NCBI GenBank assembly: GCA_030248215.1
Contig: JASANG010001117.1
Span: 1 to 64,000 of the forward strand
DNA length: 64,000 nucleotides
From: Enoplolaimus lenunculus
Lineage: Eukaryota > Nematoda > Enoplea > Enoplida > Thoracostomopsidae
Direction: 5' to 3'
The notes under the pieces were generated by a model that ran no database searches, was not told the origin of the DNA, and worked only from the letters and a program-made list of their open reading frames with translations. Both the position numbers and the translations under genes were made by a program. Positions 1 to 12,241 of the stretch are shown here, one piece after another; position 1 is the stretch's first letter; each line of letters starts with the position of its first letter.

Positions 1-28
1 TTTATTACTTCGTTCAGTTACGTATTGC

Positions 29-3000
29 TAAAAATGATTTTGAAAGCTCAAATAGCTCCCACGTCTTTGTTTTCGGTGGCATTCCTAAAACACACCAAGT
101 TGTTTGAATTTGACATCAGATTAACATGCAAGCAAAGTGTCCCCCGCTACACTGTAAATTATAATGAGTTGATTATTCAGGTTCGGCTGGCACAGAGCTG
201 GTTATTTCTGAATTAATATCAATAAACATTACCTCACTCTGAGTTGAGTCAAGTATCCAGTGATTTGGTTAACTTCAGAATGATTTGAATCAACTCGAAT
301 TTATTAGTTCTGAAAGTCCTGACTCAGACAGAGTGATTTAACTCATTCTGAGTTTCAATCAACTCACTGAAATTCACAGTGTATTGCACTAGTAGACAAA
401 ATGTGTTCCTCAACTGTCTTGGTTATAACGTGAACCTCTCATAAACATGATTGATACAACGAAGCTATACGTTTCAGTTGTCCGTGGGACGAAGCCAAAT
501 CTTATTAAAATTTGCACAATCGTTTGCCCAGAAGTGAAAAAATTTCCATATTCCTCAAAATTCCAACGATATCTTACGCTAGAAACCGTCAAATATATTC
601 CACAAATTAATTTTTCTTAAGATTTGTGTCAAATAAAACTGTCTATTTAAACGCTTTTCGTGTTTCAAACAGCATTTCTTGGAAATGATTTTGGAGACGA
701 ACAAAATTTGAAATGAATTCCTGGTGTAACGAACGAAGAATCTAAGTAACCGCTGTTAACACCGTATCCGAACGCTATTTCAGTGTCAGTATAAACGTTT
801 TTTGTCAACCGCTAAAGCGTTTGGTGTTTTTGACACAAATCCTCTCAAAGCAGACAGCGGTGTTGATATACCCAGCAATGTGGAACTATTAGAACAGTGC
901 CGGATTAAGGTGGCAGGAGGCCCGAGGCCTCTATGACTAGCAGATCTTTTGCGTAAATAAAAATTGTCGGCCGCCCCAGAACAGGTTACCTGACGGCTTC
1001 CCAATGAAATGTTTCACAGCTTGTATATTAACTTCGTGGTCCGCGAAAACATTTTTGCTGGCTTGCTATAAGAATTGAAACATATCGTCAGTTTTCGGTT
1101 GGTGGGATGCTGGGGACCCGGGCCGCGCCCCCCTTTAATCCGGCGCTGTCTTAGATAACTATACTTCATTTGCAACTAACTATACTTAGAGTCCAAATGC
1201 CATCCAGTCGATCCATGTTACTTTCAGAAGCGTCTTGATTTTCTGCTCTAAGAAGCACAATAGAGTATTGCGCTTTGGTTTTAGACCATTTTGTTTAGGC
1301 TTAGTCTTAGGCTTATTTTTGCGTAAAGCTTAGACTAGGCCATTCCTATGCTTCAAAACTGGACAGTTTTCTTGTCCTTAAAACGTAAATATCTGGGAGC
1401 ACAGTTAAAACCTGTCAATCGGGCCTGCATCCAAGAGCAGCCAGGGGGGTGTTCAGCTCTTCCGGGGGTGAAACTGTGAAGACCCCCTAGAAAACTTTTT
1501 AACCTTGCTTGTAACTTAACGAAAACCCGTTTATGGCCCTACTGAACAATTTTTAGGCCCCTTGCAAGATGCGCTGACTACGGCCTGGTTTCGATGGCAC
1601 TTTGCAATGAAGTATAGCTTGAAAACGCACTGCACAACGAATATTCATCAGTTAAAGCTTAAAATGCCAAATTATTATGCTTTGAGTTAAATGCTTATAT
1701 GATAGTGAACGCTGTCAATTTTATAAACAGCGGCCAGTGCGAAATTAGTAAAATCTGTTGATTTGCAGAAATCAAAAGTTATAATTTTCACGTTCGCTAC
1801 GCTGACTTTGCTTACAAACTCGTTCCGACATTTTGAGATGTGAACATTTCGCACTAACCGTAGTTTTGGCTGTTATATTTCTGTTCATGTTACTTTTAGG
1901 ACGTCCTGGTTTCAATCGGTACCTTATCAGAATACTCAACGGGTACTGGTTTTGCTTAGGCTTAGGTTTATCGTACGAAACTGGTTAATAGACTACTATG
2001 ACGTGCCTAAAAGTAATATTTGCCGAGATTTTTTACATACAACTCACGTTACCATATCCAGGGACAGCATTCTCAAATGTGGTCGAAAGGCCTATTGACA
2101 CCAGTAAGCGATAGGTTTTACTCAATTCAAGTAAAAAAGTTAGCTAAGCATCCTTAAATTCAAAAGTTACCAGTACTACTTTTAACTGGTCATAGATGCT
2201 ACGCACATTTAATTCACAGAAGGAACCATATACATCCGCAATTGTTAAACGTGCGTAGCATCTATCAACAGTTATTGATAGGTTTGTAACTTATCTTGCA
2301 ACAAGTTGGCGGTCGAATTTCCCTAAAGTTGCATGGCAAGCGCTGAAGTTTAGCAAACTTTTGACGCTTCACCACGCTATTTTAGCGAAATTCGATCCGC
2401 AACTGTGGCAAGTTTTATTATGTGAAGATCTATTAATGAACTGGCGACAGGTGCTAAACACATTTGACAGCAAGAGCTCTTGGCTTGTGTTGTCAATCGT
2501 GGGCAGCATCTGTCACCAGTTGGTAATAGGTCTTGTAACGTTTGAAGCAATGAATGATGAAATTTGACATTTGAGATATTTTTGTCAATTGATTGTGTTT
2601 TACTTCTGTGCCAATTTTGATATCTGCAATTGCAAAAGTTTATCCGAAAAACTTTACAGCTCACAACCGACTGATGGTCCTACTCATTTGAGAATACCGA
2701 CCCAAGACCAAAGATCAGATGAGAATCATAAGTTTTGGACAGCTCGTTTCAGTGATGAAATGCACAAAAAACAATGAATTTTGCACTGCATCACAGGGTT
2801 GTTTTGTGATGTTTTACACGTGGCCGTTGAGTTCACCAAATAAACCAACGACGCTTTGCTTTCGGTGCCGAAGCTGCTGTTCTTGATGACACAGATGAGG
2901 ATTTACCACCGTCGCTGGGATCGTGGGACGATTCAATTGCGTTTGACGATTGATTCGGAATGTCATCTTCACCGTCGTACTGAAAACACCGTTAATTTCC

Positions 3001-3400
3001 CACAATTATTAATACAACTAATCTGCCAGCTTTGCGCATGGCGCAAAGTTAGCGTAAACACAACAATTTCCACGCAAATTTTTTTCGTAGAACGAACAAC
3101 AATCAATCACGTGTATTTCCTAAGAAATTTTTGTAAACAAAGTAATGCTAAAATTGTGCCCAAAATACGTATATGGGGCGTTACAGCTTTAATATAGAGA
3201 TTAACTGTTTCCTGCATGAATATTTTCTATGTTATCAAACGCGTTACGTCTCAGAAAATGCTGGTAGACGACAACTGTTACGATCTCACCATCCGCATTG
3301 TGGAGATTTTGTACTGCATATATGCATTGATTTACTGTGCGCTGAGTATTGCACGCATGCGTTCTACTTTGATAACAGAAATGGCGAAAAACAAATATTT
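29..3400. repeat. Left arm of a giant inverted repeat
   Basis: The sequence from 29 inward matches the reverse complement of 7769 downward all the way to 3400/4397, with only scattered substitutions and small indels (for example around 1070, 1360, 1450 and 2090). The arm contains older transposon pieces: an M1 copy at 150-381, a W-type piece at about 1420-1600, H-related pieces with TTAGGC words at about 1213-1370 and 1886-2024, a D-type piece at about 2080-2290 and an F-type piece at about 3010-3195. I see no convincing gene in it. The short open frames at 3173-3460 appear in both arms and match nothing I know. No target duplication flanks the whole structure. Confidence 0.95.
150..381. mobile_element. 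M1-family MITE (TA target), left-arm copy
   Basis: Starts CACTGTAAATT and ends TTCACAGTG. The interior is made of AACTCA / GAGTTGA words. Its mirror copy is at 7423-7648. Confidence 0.8.
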
Positions 3401-3443
3401 CCAATTTTAAAAATCGTACGTTTTCGTTTGTGTTGTTTTTCAG

Positions 3444-3572
3444 ATATTACAAAGCGGTGATTTATTAATTAAAAACATAAACCGGGACCGCAATAATGAC
3501 GGCGTATTTGTATGTCGTGCGACAAACGAATTTGGCAGCGACGAAAAAGAATCGTTTGTGCTGGCGTTAAAG
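3444..3572 (+). CDS. Immunoglobulin I-set domain exon (3' half of domain)
   Basis: This is an internal exon of 43 codons, phase 0 at both ends. It is preceded by a pyrimidine tract ending TTTTTCAG and followed by AAG|GTATAG. The peptide starts ILQSGDLLIKNI and contains NDGVFVCRATNEFG, the classic second half of an I-set Ig domain (L-x-I..D-x-G-x-[FY]-x-C-x-A-x-N-x-x-G), with the second disulphide cysteine present. The first half of the domain must lie on an upstream exon, probably left of this window. Ig I-set exons of this kind are common in cell-adhesion, receptor and titin-like proteins, and I cannot tell which this is. The exon sits alone in the loop of the giant inverted repeat, so both flanking introns carry complementary 3.4-kb arms. 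Confidence 0.85.
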
Positions 3573-3626
3573 GTATAGGGTTGCGCTATACTTTTGATGA
3601 CGCGCGGCGGCGTCCGTCGCCATCCG

Positions 3627-3815
3627 TCACTCACAGAGTACCGTACGGCGGCGCCCGTCACTCACACAGTACCGTACGGCGGCGCCCGTCACTCACACAG
3701 TACCGTACGGCGGCGCCCGTCACTCACACAGTACCGTACGGCGGCGCCCGTCACTCACACAGTACCGTACGGCGGCGCCCGTCACTCACACAGTACCGTA
3801 CGGCGGCGCCCGTCA
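3627..3815 (+). repeat. 31-bp tandem array, unit 1
   Basis: About six near-identical units; ACTCACACAGTACCGTACGG recurs every 31 bp (for example 3661 and 3692). It lies within the B element. The short open frames across it are by-products of the repeat. Confidence 0.9.
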
Positions 3816-3860
3816 CCGCACGGTATCGTACGCGAGTAACTCACGTACGATAATGTATAG

Positions 3861-4150
3861 TGACGGACAGCGTCAGACGAGCGATGGATGGTGACGGACA
3901 GCGTCAGACGGGCGACGGACGGTGACGGACAGCGTCAGACGGGCGATGGATGGTGACGGACAGCGTCAGACGGGCGACGGACGGTGACGGACAGCGTCAG
4001 ACGGGCGACGGACGGTGACGGACAGCGTCAGACGGGCGACGGACGGTGACGGACAGCGTCAGACGGGCGACGGACGGTGACGGACAGCGTCAGACGGGCG
4101 ACGGACGGTGACGGACAGCGTCAGACGGGCGACGAATGGTGACGGACGGC
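3861..4150 (+). repeat. 31-bp tandem array, unit 2
   Basis: About nine units containing GACGGACAGCGTCAGACGGG, repeating every 31 bp, in the second half of the B element. It is distinct in sequence from the first array but has the same unit length. Confidence 0.9.
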
Positions 4151-4191
4151 GCCGGACGTCAAGTATAGCGCAACCCTAAGACGTCTTTCAG

Positions 4192-4227
4192 AATAAAACG
4201 AGTGACTTGTCCCTACGTATCTGGAAG
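4192..4227 (+). CDS. Candidate 36-bp exon following the Ig exon
   Basis: A stretch of 12 codons (NKTSDLSLRIWK), phase 0 at both ends, lies between CTTTCAG and a GTATATG donor. It would join the Ig exon in frame. Support is only splice signals and phase; the sequence is too short to recognise. Confidence 0.3.
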
Positions 4228-4396
4228 GTATATGCCATGCACAGGCAGTCACTGGAAGATCCCATGCCGTATTCCAATAAGGCGGCACTAAAATTGCGTT
4301 TGTCTTCTCGCTCGCAAGTTTTTCTCGCTATTACATACCACGTTTTTGTCGAAAAAATTCTAGATCCACCATTAGAGGTAGCGATTTTAGGTTTGA

Positions 4397-7300
4397 AAAT
4401 ATTTGTTTTTCGCCATTTCTGTTATCAAAGTAGAACGCATGCGTGCAATACTCAGCGCACAGTAAATCAATGCATATATGCAGTACAAAATCTCCACAAT
4501 GCGGATGGTGAGATCGTAACAGTTGTCGTCTACCAGCATTTTCTGAGACGTAACGCGTTTGATAACATAGAAAATATTCATGCAGGAAACAGTTAATCTC
4601 TATATTAAAGCTGTAACGCCCCATATACGTATTTTGGGCAAAATTTTAGCATTACTTTGTTTACAAAAATTTCTTAGGAAATACACGTGATTGATTGTTG
4701 TTCGTTCTACGAAAAAAATTTGCGTGGAAATTGTTGTGTTTACGCTAACTTTGCGTCATGCGCAAAGCTGGCAGATTAGTTGTATTAATAATTGTGGGAA
4801 ATTAACGGTGTTTTCAGTACGACGGTGAAGATGACATTCCGAATCAATCGTCAAACGCAATTGAATCGTCCCACGATCCCAGCGACGGTGGTAAATCCTC
4901 ATCTGTGTCATCAAGAACAGCAGCTTCGGCACCGAAAGCAAAGCGTCGTTGGTTTATTTGGTGAACTCAACGGCCACGTGTAAAACATCACAAAACAACC
5001 CTGTGATGCAGTGCAAAATTCATTGTTTTTTGTGCATTTCATCACTGAAACGAGCTGTCCAAATCTTATGATTCTCATCTGATCTTTGGTCTTGGGTCGG
5101 TATTCTCAAATGAGTAGGAACATCAGTCGGTTGTGAGCTGTAAGTTTTTCGGATAAACTTTTGCAATTGCAGATATCAAAATTGGCACAGAAGTAAAACA
5201 CAATCAATTGACAAAAATATCTCAAATGTCAAATTTCATCATTCATTGCTTCAAACGTTACAAGACCTATTACCAACTGGTGACAGATGCTGCACACGAT
5301 TGACAACACAAGCCAAGAGCTCTTGCTGTCAAATGTGTTTAGCACCTGTCGCCAGTTCATTAATAGATCTTCACATAATAAAACTTGCCACAGTTGCGGA
5401 TCGAATTTCGCTAAAATAGCGTGGTGAAGCGTCAAAAGTTTGCTAAACTTCAGCGCTTGCCATGCAACTTTAGGGAAATTCGACCGGCAACTGTGGCAAG
5501 ATAAGTTACAAACCTATCAATAACTGTTGATAGATGCTACGCACGTTTAACAATTGCGGATGTATATGGTTCCTTCTGTGAATTAAATGTGCGTAGCATC
5601 TATGACCAGTTAAAAGTAGTACTGGTAACTTTTGAATTTAGGATGCTTTAGCTAACTTTTTTACTTGAATTGAGTAAAACCTATCGCTTACTGGTGTCAA
5701 TAGGCCTTTCAACCACATTTGAGAATGCTGTCCCTGGATATGGTAACGTGAGTTGTATGTAAAAAATCTCGGCAAATATTACTTTTAGGCACGTCATAGT
5801 AGTCTATTTAACCAGTTTCGTACGATAAACCTAAGCCTAAGCAAAACCAGTACCCGTTGAGTATTCTGATAAGGTACCGATTGAAACCAGGACGTCCTAA
5901 AAGTAACATGAACAGAAATATAACAGCCAAAACTACGGTTAGTGCGAAATGTTCACATCTCAAAATGTCGGAACGAGTTTGTAAGCAAAGTCAGCGTAGC
6001 GAACGTGAAAATTATAACTTTTGATTTCTGCAAATCAACAGATTTTACTAATTTCGCACTGGCTGCTGTTTATAAAATTGACAGCGTTCATCTCATATAA
6101 GCATTTAACTCAAAGCATAATAATTTGGCATTTTAAGCTTTAACTGATGAATATTCGTTGTGCAGTGCGTTTTCAAGCTATACTTCATCGCAAAGTGCCA
6201 TTGAAACCAGGCCGTAGTCAGCTCATCTTGCAAGGGGCCTAAAAATTGTTCAGTAGGGCCATAAAAGGGTTTTCGTTAAGTTACAAGCAAGGTTAAAAAG
6301 TTCCTAGGGGGTCTACAGTTTTTCCAATGGAAGAGCTGAGCACCCCCCTGGCTGCTCTTGGATGCAGGCCCGATTGACAGGTTTTAACTGTGCTCCCAGA
6401 TATTTACGTTTTAAGGACAAGAAAGTCGTCCAATGTCACTTTTGTAAGCATAGGAATGGCCTAAGTCTAAGCTTTAACGCAAAAATAAGCCTAAGACTAA
6501 GCCTAAACAAAATGGTCTAAAACCAAAGCGCAATACTCTATTGTGCTTCTTAGTAGCAGAAAATCAAGACGCTTCTGAAAGTAACATGGATCGACTGGAT
6601 GGCATTTGGACTCAAAGTATAGTTAGTTGCAATGAAGTATAGCTTATTCTAAGACAGCGCCGGATTAAAGGGGGGGCGCGGCCCGGGTCCCAAGCATCCC
6701 ACCAACCGAAAACCGACGATATGTTTCAATTTATAGCAAGCCAACAAAAATGTTTTCGCGGACCACGAAGTTAATATACAAGCTGTGAAACATTTCATTG
6801 GGAAGCCGTCTCGGACCTGTTTGGGGCGGCCGACAATTCTTATTCTACGCAAAAGATCTGCTAGTCATACAGGCCTCGGGCCTCCCGCCACCTTAATCCG
6901 GCACTGTTCTAATAGTTCCACATTGCTGGGTATATCAACACCGCTGTCTGCTTTGAGTAGGATTTGTGTCAAAAACACCAAACGCTTTTAGCGGTTGACA
7001 AAAAACGTTTATACTGACACTGAAATAGCGTTCGGATACGGTGTTAACAGCGGTTACTTATTCTTCGTTTGTTACACCAGGAATTCATTTCAAATTTTGT
7101 TCGTCTCCAAAATCATTTCCAAGAAATGCTGTTTGAAACACGAAAAGCGTTTAAAATAGACAGTTTTATTTTTGACACAAATCTTAAGAAAAATTAATTT
7201 GTGGAAATATATTTGACGGTTTCTAGCGTAAGATATCGTTGGGAATTTTGAGGAATATGGAAATTTTTTCACTTCTGGGCAACGATTGTGCAAATTTTAA

Positions 7301-7769
7301 TAAGATTTAGCTTTGTCCGACGGACAACTGAAACGTATAGCTTCGTTGTATCAATCATGTTTATGAGAGGTTCACGTTATAACCAAGACAGCTCAAGAAC
7401 ACATTTTGTCTCTATGACAATACACTGTGAATTTCAGTGAGTTGATTTAAACTCAGAATGAGTTAAATCACTCTGTCTGAGTCAGGACTTTCAGAACTCA
7501 GAAATTTGAGTTGATTCAAATCATTCTGAGTTAATCAAATCACCCAGACTCGACTCAACTCAGAGTGAGGTAATGTTTATTGATATTAATTCAGAAATAA
7601 CCAACTCGCTAGCTGAACTGAATAATCAACTCATTATAATTTACAGTGTAGCGGGCAACATTTTGTCTGCATGTTAATCTGATGTCAAATTCAAATAACT
7701 TGCGGTGTTTTAGGAATGCCACCGAAAACAAAGACGTGGGAGCTATTTGAGCTTTCAAAATCATTTTTA
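4397..7769. repeat. Right arm of the giant inverted repeat
   Basis: Reverse complement of 29-3400, with the same internal transposon pieces in mirror order (M1 copy at 7423-7648, W-type piece at about 6215-6370, H-related pieces near 5773-5910 and 6420-6590, F-type piece at 4608-4790). The arms differ by scattered changes, for example around 6300 and 6430, so this is not an exact mirror copy. No genes recognised. Confidence 0.95.
7423..7648. mobile_element. M1-family MITE, right-arm copy
   Basis: Mirror image of 150-381. Ends CACTGTGAATTTCAG and TTTACAGTG, with TA flanking both sides. Confidence 0.8.
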
Positions 7770-8037
7770 CCACATCGCTATCTCTAATACGGAGCGCAAA
7801 AATTACATTGTCCTGCATATTATTATGTAATTTTTTCAATGATCACTTGAGAGTGGTGGTTTGTAAGCCAATTTCATGTGACGTTCACATTTTGTCGTAT
7901 ATATCCGTTATTTAGATCACAATTCGTGTTGACGTCGAATCAAAATGGGAAACACATGTTCCGGGTTGCTCCAGTTATAACGTGAACCTCACATTTATCT
8001 ACGATATATTTACTTCTCTTGGTTTTGTTCAACACAA

Positions 8038-8258
8038 ACGCCTGTATTCTCAAATGTGTGTGTCATTTGTCATCAGTTGGTGATAGGTCTTGTAACTAAA
8101 GAACCAGTTTTGGCTTAAGCTAAATACTTAATTTTTCGTACCTGGCTTAATCTGCTTGTTATCAGATGTTTAGACCAGCGGATGTCACAGTTCACCTGGT
8201 CAGAAACCTAACACTAACTGGTAATTGGTGCCAACCACGTTTGAGAATACGGCGACTA
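8038..8258. mobile_element. D-family short element
   Basis: Inverted ends read TGTATTCTCAAATGTGTG and ACGTTTGAGAATACGG. The interior has the recurring words CACCAGTTGGTGATAGG-like and CTTGTAAC. Copies recur at 49087, 59988 and 63957. Confidence 0.65.
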
Positions 8259-8424
8259 ATAATTATACAGCATTGAGGGGGCTAAATTTCCCAATTTAAT
8301 TGCAGTGGATTATATTCAGCTTTGGGTATTAAAATAAAGACGGTGAGAAACGCAGGTTGGAGGTGAAGAAGCTTAAATCAGATGTTATGTTCTATTCAAT
8401 AATTATACAACATTTTCAAGACTA

Positions 8425-8698
8425 AAGCCCTATTCACACGTGCAAGTTTTGCTGCAAGAACTTGCAGCTGCAAATCGCACGCAGAAGTTGCATTTTTTCA
8501 TCAGCCAATGAGAAAGCGGCTGAAATAAACTCAGCAAACTTGCGTTGTTATTTAGACATGTTAACTAATTTCCTAGCTATGATTTTAGTGAATATTTTCA
8601 GCTGCAAGTTTTTCGAACGGAATTGCGGACAAAACTTGCAAGTGCAAGTTGCAGCTGCAAGTTTCGCAGCAATAATTTGCACGTGTGAATGGGGCTTA
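8425..8698. mobile_element. P-family MITE (TTAA-type target)
   Basis: Long inverted ends GCCCTATTCACACGTGCAAG and its complement ending GTGTGAATGGGGC, with TTAA on the right. The interior is repeated GCAAGTT / AACTTGC palindromic words. Non-coding. Confidence 0.8.
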
Positions 8699-8854
8699 AG
8701 TTGCAATAGAATGAAAATAGGCCTAACCGCTGTGAATGTTTTGTTACAAACATTTGATTGTCATAAATTTTGCACTTGGGAAATTGACCACACCATTTAA
8801 AGTGGAAAAATAAGTTATTTAAAAATTATTTATCAAAAATAACTTTTTTATTAA

Positions 8855-9152
8855 AGCCCCATTCACACGTGCAAGTTTTTGCCGCGAGAACTCGCAGTTG
8901 CAACTTGTAAAAAATACTTGGAGCTGTAAGTATTTTCAATGGAACATTCCGATTGACCAATCAAACTGCATGTGCAAGTAATTCAAGTGACTTGCAACTG
9001 CGTTCACAGGTGCGAATTAAATTAAATCACATGAATTCCAGTGAATAATTTGCAACTGCAAGAACTTCAAAGTTGCGTTGTGACCAAACTTGCGCATGCA
9101 AGTTGCACTTGTAAGTTTTTGGTGCAAAAACTTCCACATGTGAATTGGGTTT
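8855..9152. mobile_element. P-family MITE, diverged copy
   Basis: Same ends (GCCCCATTCACACGTGCAAG ... TGTGAATTGGG) and the same GCAAGTT-rich interior as 8425-8698. Confidence 0.75.
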
Positions 9153-9479
9153 AATGTTTTTTCTTATTTCGAAATGATTTACGAAATCATTATTTGATTG
9201 GCTAAAATATGTTTTATAGACAGGGTTGTTTTGCCTAAGATTTTGCTTCATTTATCGCGGGTTTTACACTAAAACAGTATATCAAATGACATTTTTTGCG
9301 TTATTTATAAATGTTAGGAATATGTAAAAATTAACATTATAAAGTATCATTATATATCACCAATGAGCTGTTTACTGAACTAACGTCGGCCTTTTATTGT
9401 GAAACATTTTAAGCCTTGTTTCGTATCGAAAGTCATTAGAGAATTAAGCGAACTAAATACCATTTATGAACGATATTAA
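9153..9479. other. AT-rich gap, nothing recognised
   Basis: No open frame, repeat family or RNA gene that I can support. Confidence 0.5.
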
Positions 9480-9812
9480 CTGTATAAAAGCCTGTTAGCT
9501 TATAGCTAAAAAGCCTAAATATAAGCCTAATCCTAAGCTTCCTAGTCTATAAATAAGTTAGTCTTCTTCGGGTGGGCCGTTCTTTACGAATACGCGTTTG
9601 CAACGCTTAGGCTTAGTCTTAAATTTAGGCTTAGGCTTAGGTTTAGGTTTAAACTTAGGCATAGCAATACGGTTTTGCAACACTTAGGCTTAGGAATACG
9701 CTTTTGCAACGCTTAGGCTTAGGCTTACGAATACGCTTTTGCAACGCTTAGGCTTAGGCTTAGGAATGCGCTAAATCTACTGGTACGGCCCTAAACGTAA
9801 CATTGGCCTTGA
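9480..9812. mobile_element. H-family element, TTAGGC-rich, degraded left end
   Basis: Repeated blocks of CTTAGGCTTAGG joined to TACGCTTTTGCAACG, ending CTAAACGTAACATTGGCC, the right terminus of the H subfamily with TTAAAGTAACAT ends. Confidence 0.6.
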
Positions 9813-10455
9813 TTTTTTAAATAAGATAAATGGAGGATTTAGCAATATCGTTTCTACTGTGGTCGTTTGGGCAGCGTTCTAAACTGTTAACATTCCATAA
9901 AGTCGCAATTATTTATCTGAATTCAATAGCATATGTGTATATAAATATATTTGTATTTTACGATGCGTTTCTATCGTATCAAAATAATTTCACGTGGATA
10001 TCGTCGCTGCCTTTGAAGATTGCTTTGATCATGAGCGGTTTGGTGCCTGCAGTAAAGTCGACCTGTGAGCCACACACAGGTTCCTGATTACGGAGGCACC
10101 AAAGGGCTCAGCCGTTCAGAATGCGATTCGCCCCAATACCCTTGAAATAGATTCAAACTCGCTTGTAAAGTAATTGAAAATGCTGTATGTTTCCAAAAAA
10201 TTTTAACTTCCTGGACTAAATTTTTAAGCCACTGAGCGCCTTTCTAAGCGCCTCTTTGACTATTGGCCATTTCTGATGGCTAAAAATCATCAAACGTTGG
10301 CAGATTCGGCCAGTGTCAGCATAGATTCGCCAACTATAATAGCAGTGAGCAAATAAATTGAGACGATTTGCAAGTGAGTTCGAACCGTTTTCATGCAAAA
10401 AGTTGAGTTTTTGTAACGTTGCTCAGAGCTGAGCTTCCCTTTGGACTCCCTGTTG
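9813..10455. other. Unannotated gap
   Basis: Contains an 85-codon open frame at 9830-10087 with no recognisable domain or splice context. Probably not a gene. Confidence 0.4.
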
Positions 10456-10692
10456 AGCCCATGTATAGAAAAGGGTCGGAACAGTAGTATAAGCATATTC
10501 CTAAGCCCAGACGTAAGCTTAAGCTTATTCCAAAGCCTAAGCGTAAGGATGAGCTTAATCATAAGCCTAAGCCGAAACGTAAGGATGGCATATTCCTAAA
10601 CCTAAGCCTAAGCAAAAAAGTTAGTCTAAAGCTTGTAACTTGACACTATTACGGCCCTGCAGGAAAACGTTCCGGCGCTGTTCTATACATGG
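10456..10692. mobile_element. H-family element
   Basis: Ends CCCATGTATAGAAAAGGG and CTGTTCTATACATGG, with a CCTAAGCCTAAGC array between. Confidence 0.75.
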
Positions 10693-11168
10693 ATCCTTTC
10701 CTGCCACACGCCTGCACCGATGCGTATTTTACAGTAACGGCCTCAACATTGGCACAGAAATCTTCGACTCTCTCTGCTGGCCCTAAAATTTTTCAACGGT
10801 GTCGACAGAATTATGGGTTAATAAAATTTTTCCACTCAACAACGAACCTTTTTGCCCCTCCTGCTAACAATTCCTGGTTGTACGGGGGGCTGTTTGTATA
10901 ATTTGTGTGAGTAAACAGCCAATCGTATAATCGTGTCAATAAAACTCGAACCAGCTGCAGTTAATTAAAATTTGATAACCGCAAGATTGAGGGTTTTTTC
11001 TTGCTGTAAAACGACAAAAAGTTTTACGTTCACAAGGCTGAGCCAAACCATTTAATTATGTTCCAATCAGACCGTCGATGTGTCGGATATGACGGTAAAA
11101 GTTGTTATTTTCTGTTGGAACAATTTGTGACCACAGTCGGTAGCGAAGATTTCACATCAGAAGGGCCC
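10693..11168. other. Unannotated gap
   Basis: Only short open frames; no feature recognised. Confidence 0.4.
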
Positions 11169-11433
11169 ATGTAAAGATCAGGGGCGGAACGTTTTCCTGT
11201 GGGACGGCAATAGAGTTAGCTTAAGCTTTAGACTAATCTTTTGCTCGGCTTAGGCTTACGAATAAACTCATTCTTACGCTTAAGTTTAGGCTTAAGCTTA
11301 AAAATGAATTCATTCTTATGCTTAGGCTTTGGCTTAGAAATAAATTCATTCTTACGCTTAGGCTTTGGCTTGGGCTTAGGCTTAGGAATAAGCTTATAAT
11401 ACTGTTCCGCATCTGTTCTTTACATTGGCCCGG
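11169..11433. mobile_element. H-family element
   Basis: Begins GGGCCCATGTAAAGATCAGG and ends CTTTACATTGGCCC, with a TTAGGC-type array inside. Flanks ATCAGAAG / GGCAGAAG are a decayed 8-bp duplication. Confidence 0.75.
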
Positions 11434-11509
11434 CAGAAGCAACTACACTTTGATGTTCTTTTGAAATTTAAACCACGCTTCACTTTTATTACCCCTAAAA
11501 ACTGTTTCT

Positions 11510-11580
11510 GTAATCTTAAGGTTAGGCTTACGAATATGCTTATAATACTGTTCGGCCCCTGTACCTTACATTGGCCCTTA
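11510..11580. mobile_element. H-family fragment (right end)
   Basis: Carries AATATGCTTATAATACTG and a CTTACATTGGCCC terminus only. Confidence 0.6.
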
Positions 11581-11981
11581 TGTCTAACCGGAATACCGTA
11601 AGGCAAAGGCAATACCCTAAAAGTTGAAAAAATGTATACAAGAGTCTTGTATTTTATTCTTTTTAGTGATTTTTGGTTCCTGATGGCATTTCTAATTACC
11701 TCCCAGGGCACCGTGTACCCCGAAGGGAAAAGATTTGCTTGACTTCTGTGGTGAAGTCAGAAATTGTTAACTGAGTGCAAAGCAGGATATAACAGTGGAA
11801 CAGCTCGCAAGCGAAACGAGCATAAAACCAAACGCTATTTTTGCGTTAAATCTTAATACAAAATCACAGTTTTGAACTCTTTTGGGGGGATATAGGACTT
11901 GGCTCCCCCCATCGGTGCCTCACACCCCTAACCATAGTTAAAACTACTGTATATCTTATATTTTTTCACTTACTCACATTC

Positions 11982-12241
11982 CACTCAGTGCAAATTGTAA
12001 TGAGTTCAGTAATGAACTCAGCTGGAGTGTTAATTATTTATGAGATAATAACAGTAAACATTAACTCTCACTTTGAGTTGAATTGATTCACACTCGAAGT
12101 TCAGTTGATCCCGAATGAGTTGAATATTTAATTCAAAGTGAGTTTTATTGACTCAGAATTTTGTGTTCTAAAAGTCCTAATTCAGACTGAGTGATTGAAC
12201 TCATTCTGAGAGTTCACATCAACTCACTGGGATTTACAGTG
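11982..12241. mobile_element. M1-family MITE
   Basis: GAGTTGA / AACTCA-rich interior ending GATTTACAGTG; the left end is diverged. Confidence 0.75.

Larger units (their letters stand above)
3577..4177. mobile_element. B-family DNA transposon (MITE) with two internal 31-bp arrays
   Basis: Terminal inverted repeats read GGGTTGCGCTATACTT on the left and their complement, ending ATAGCGCAACCC, on the right. TA lies at both edges, suggesting a TA target duplication. There is no coding capacity. Two minisatellites fill it. It occupies nearly the whole candidate intron 3573-4191. Relatives with the same termini are at 14543, 24670, 30604 and 48264. Confidence 0.8.

Noticed and set aside
3173-3460. 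64-95 codon ORFs in the inverted-repeat arms (mirrored at 4331-4624)
   Set aside because: Competing frames on both strands, no recognisable domain, and the surrounding sequence is repeat.
29-7769. Inverted repeat as a simple DNA transposon with long ends
   Set aside because: No matching target duplication at 21-28 and 7770-7777 and no transposase; left as an unexplained inverted duplication.
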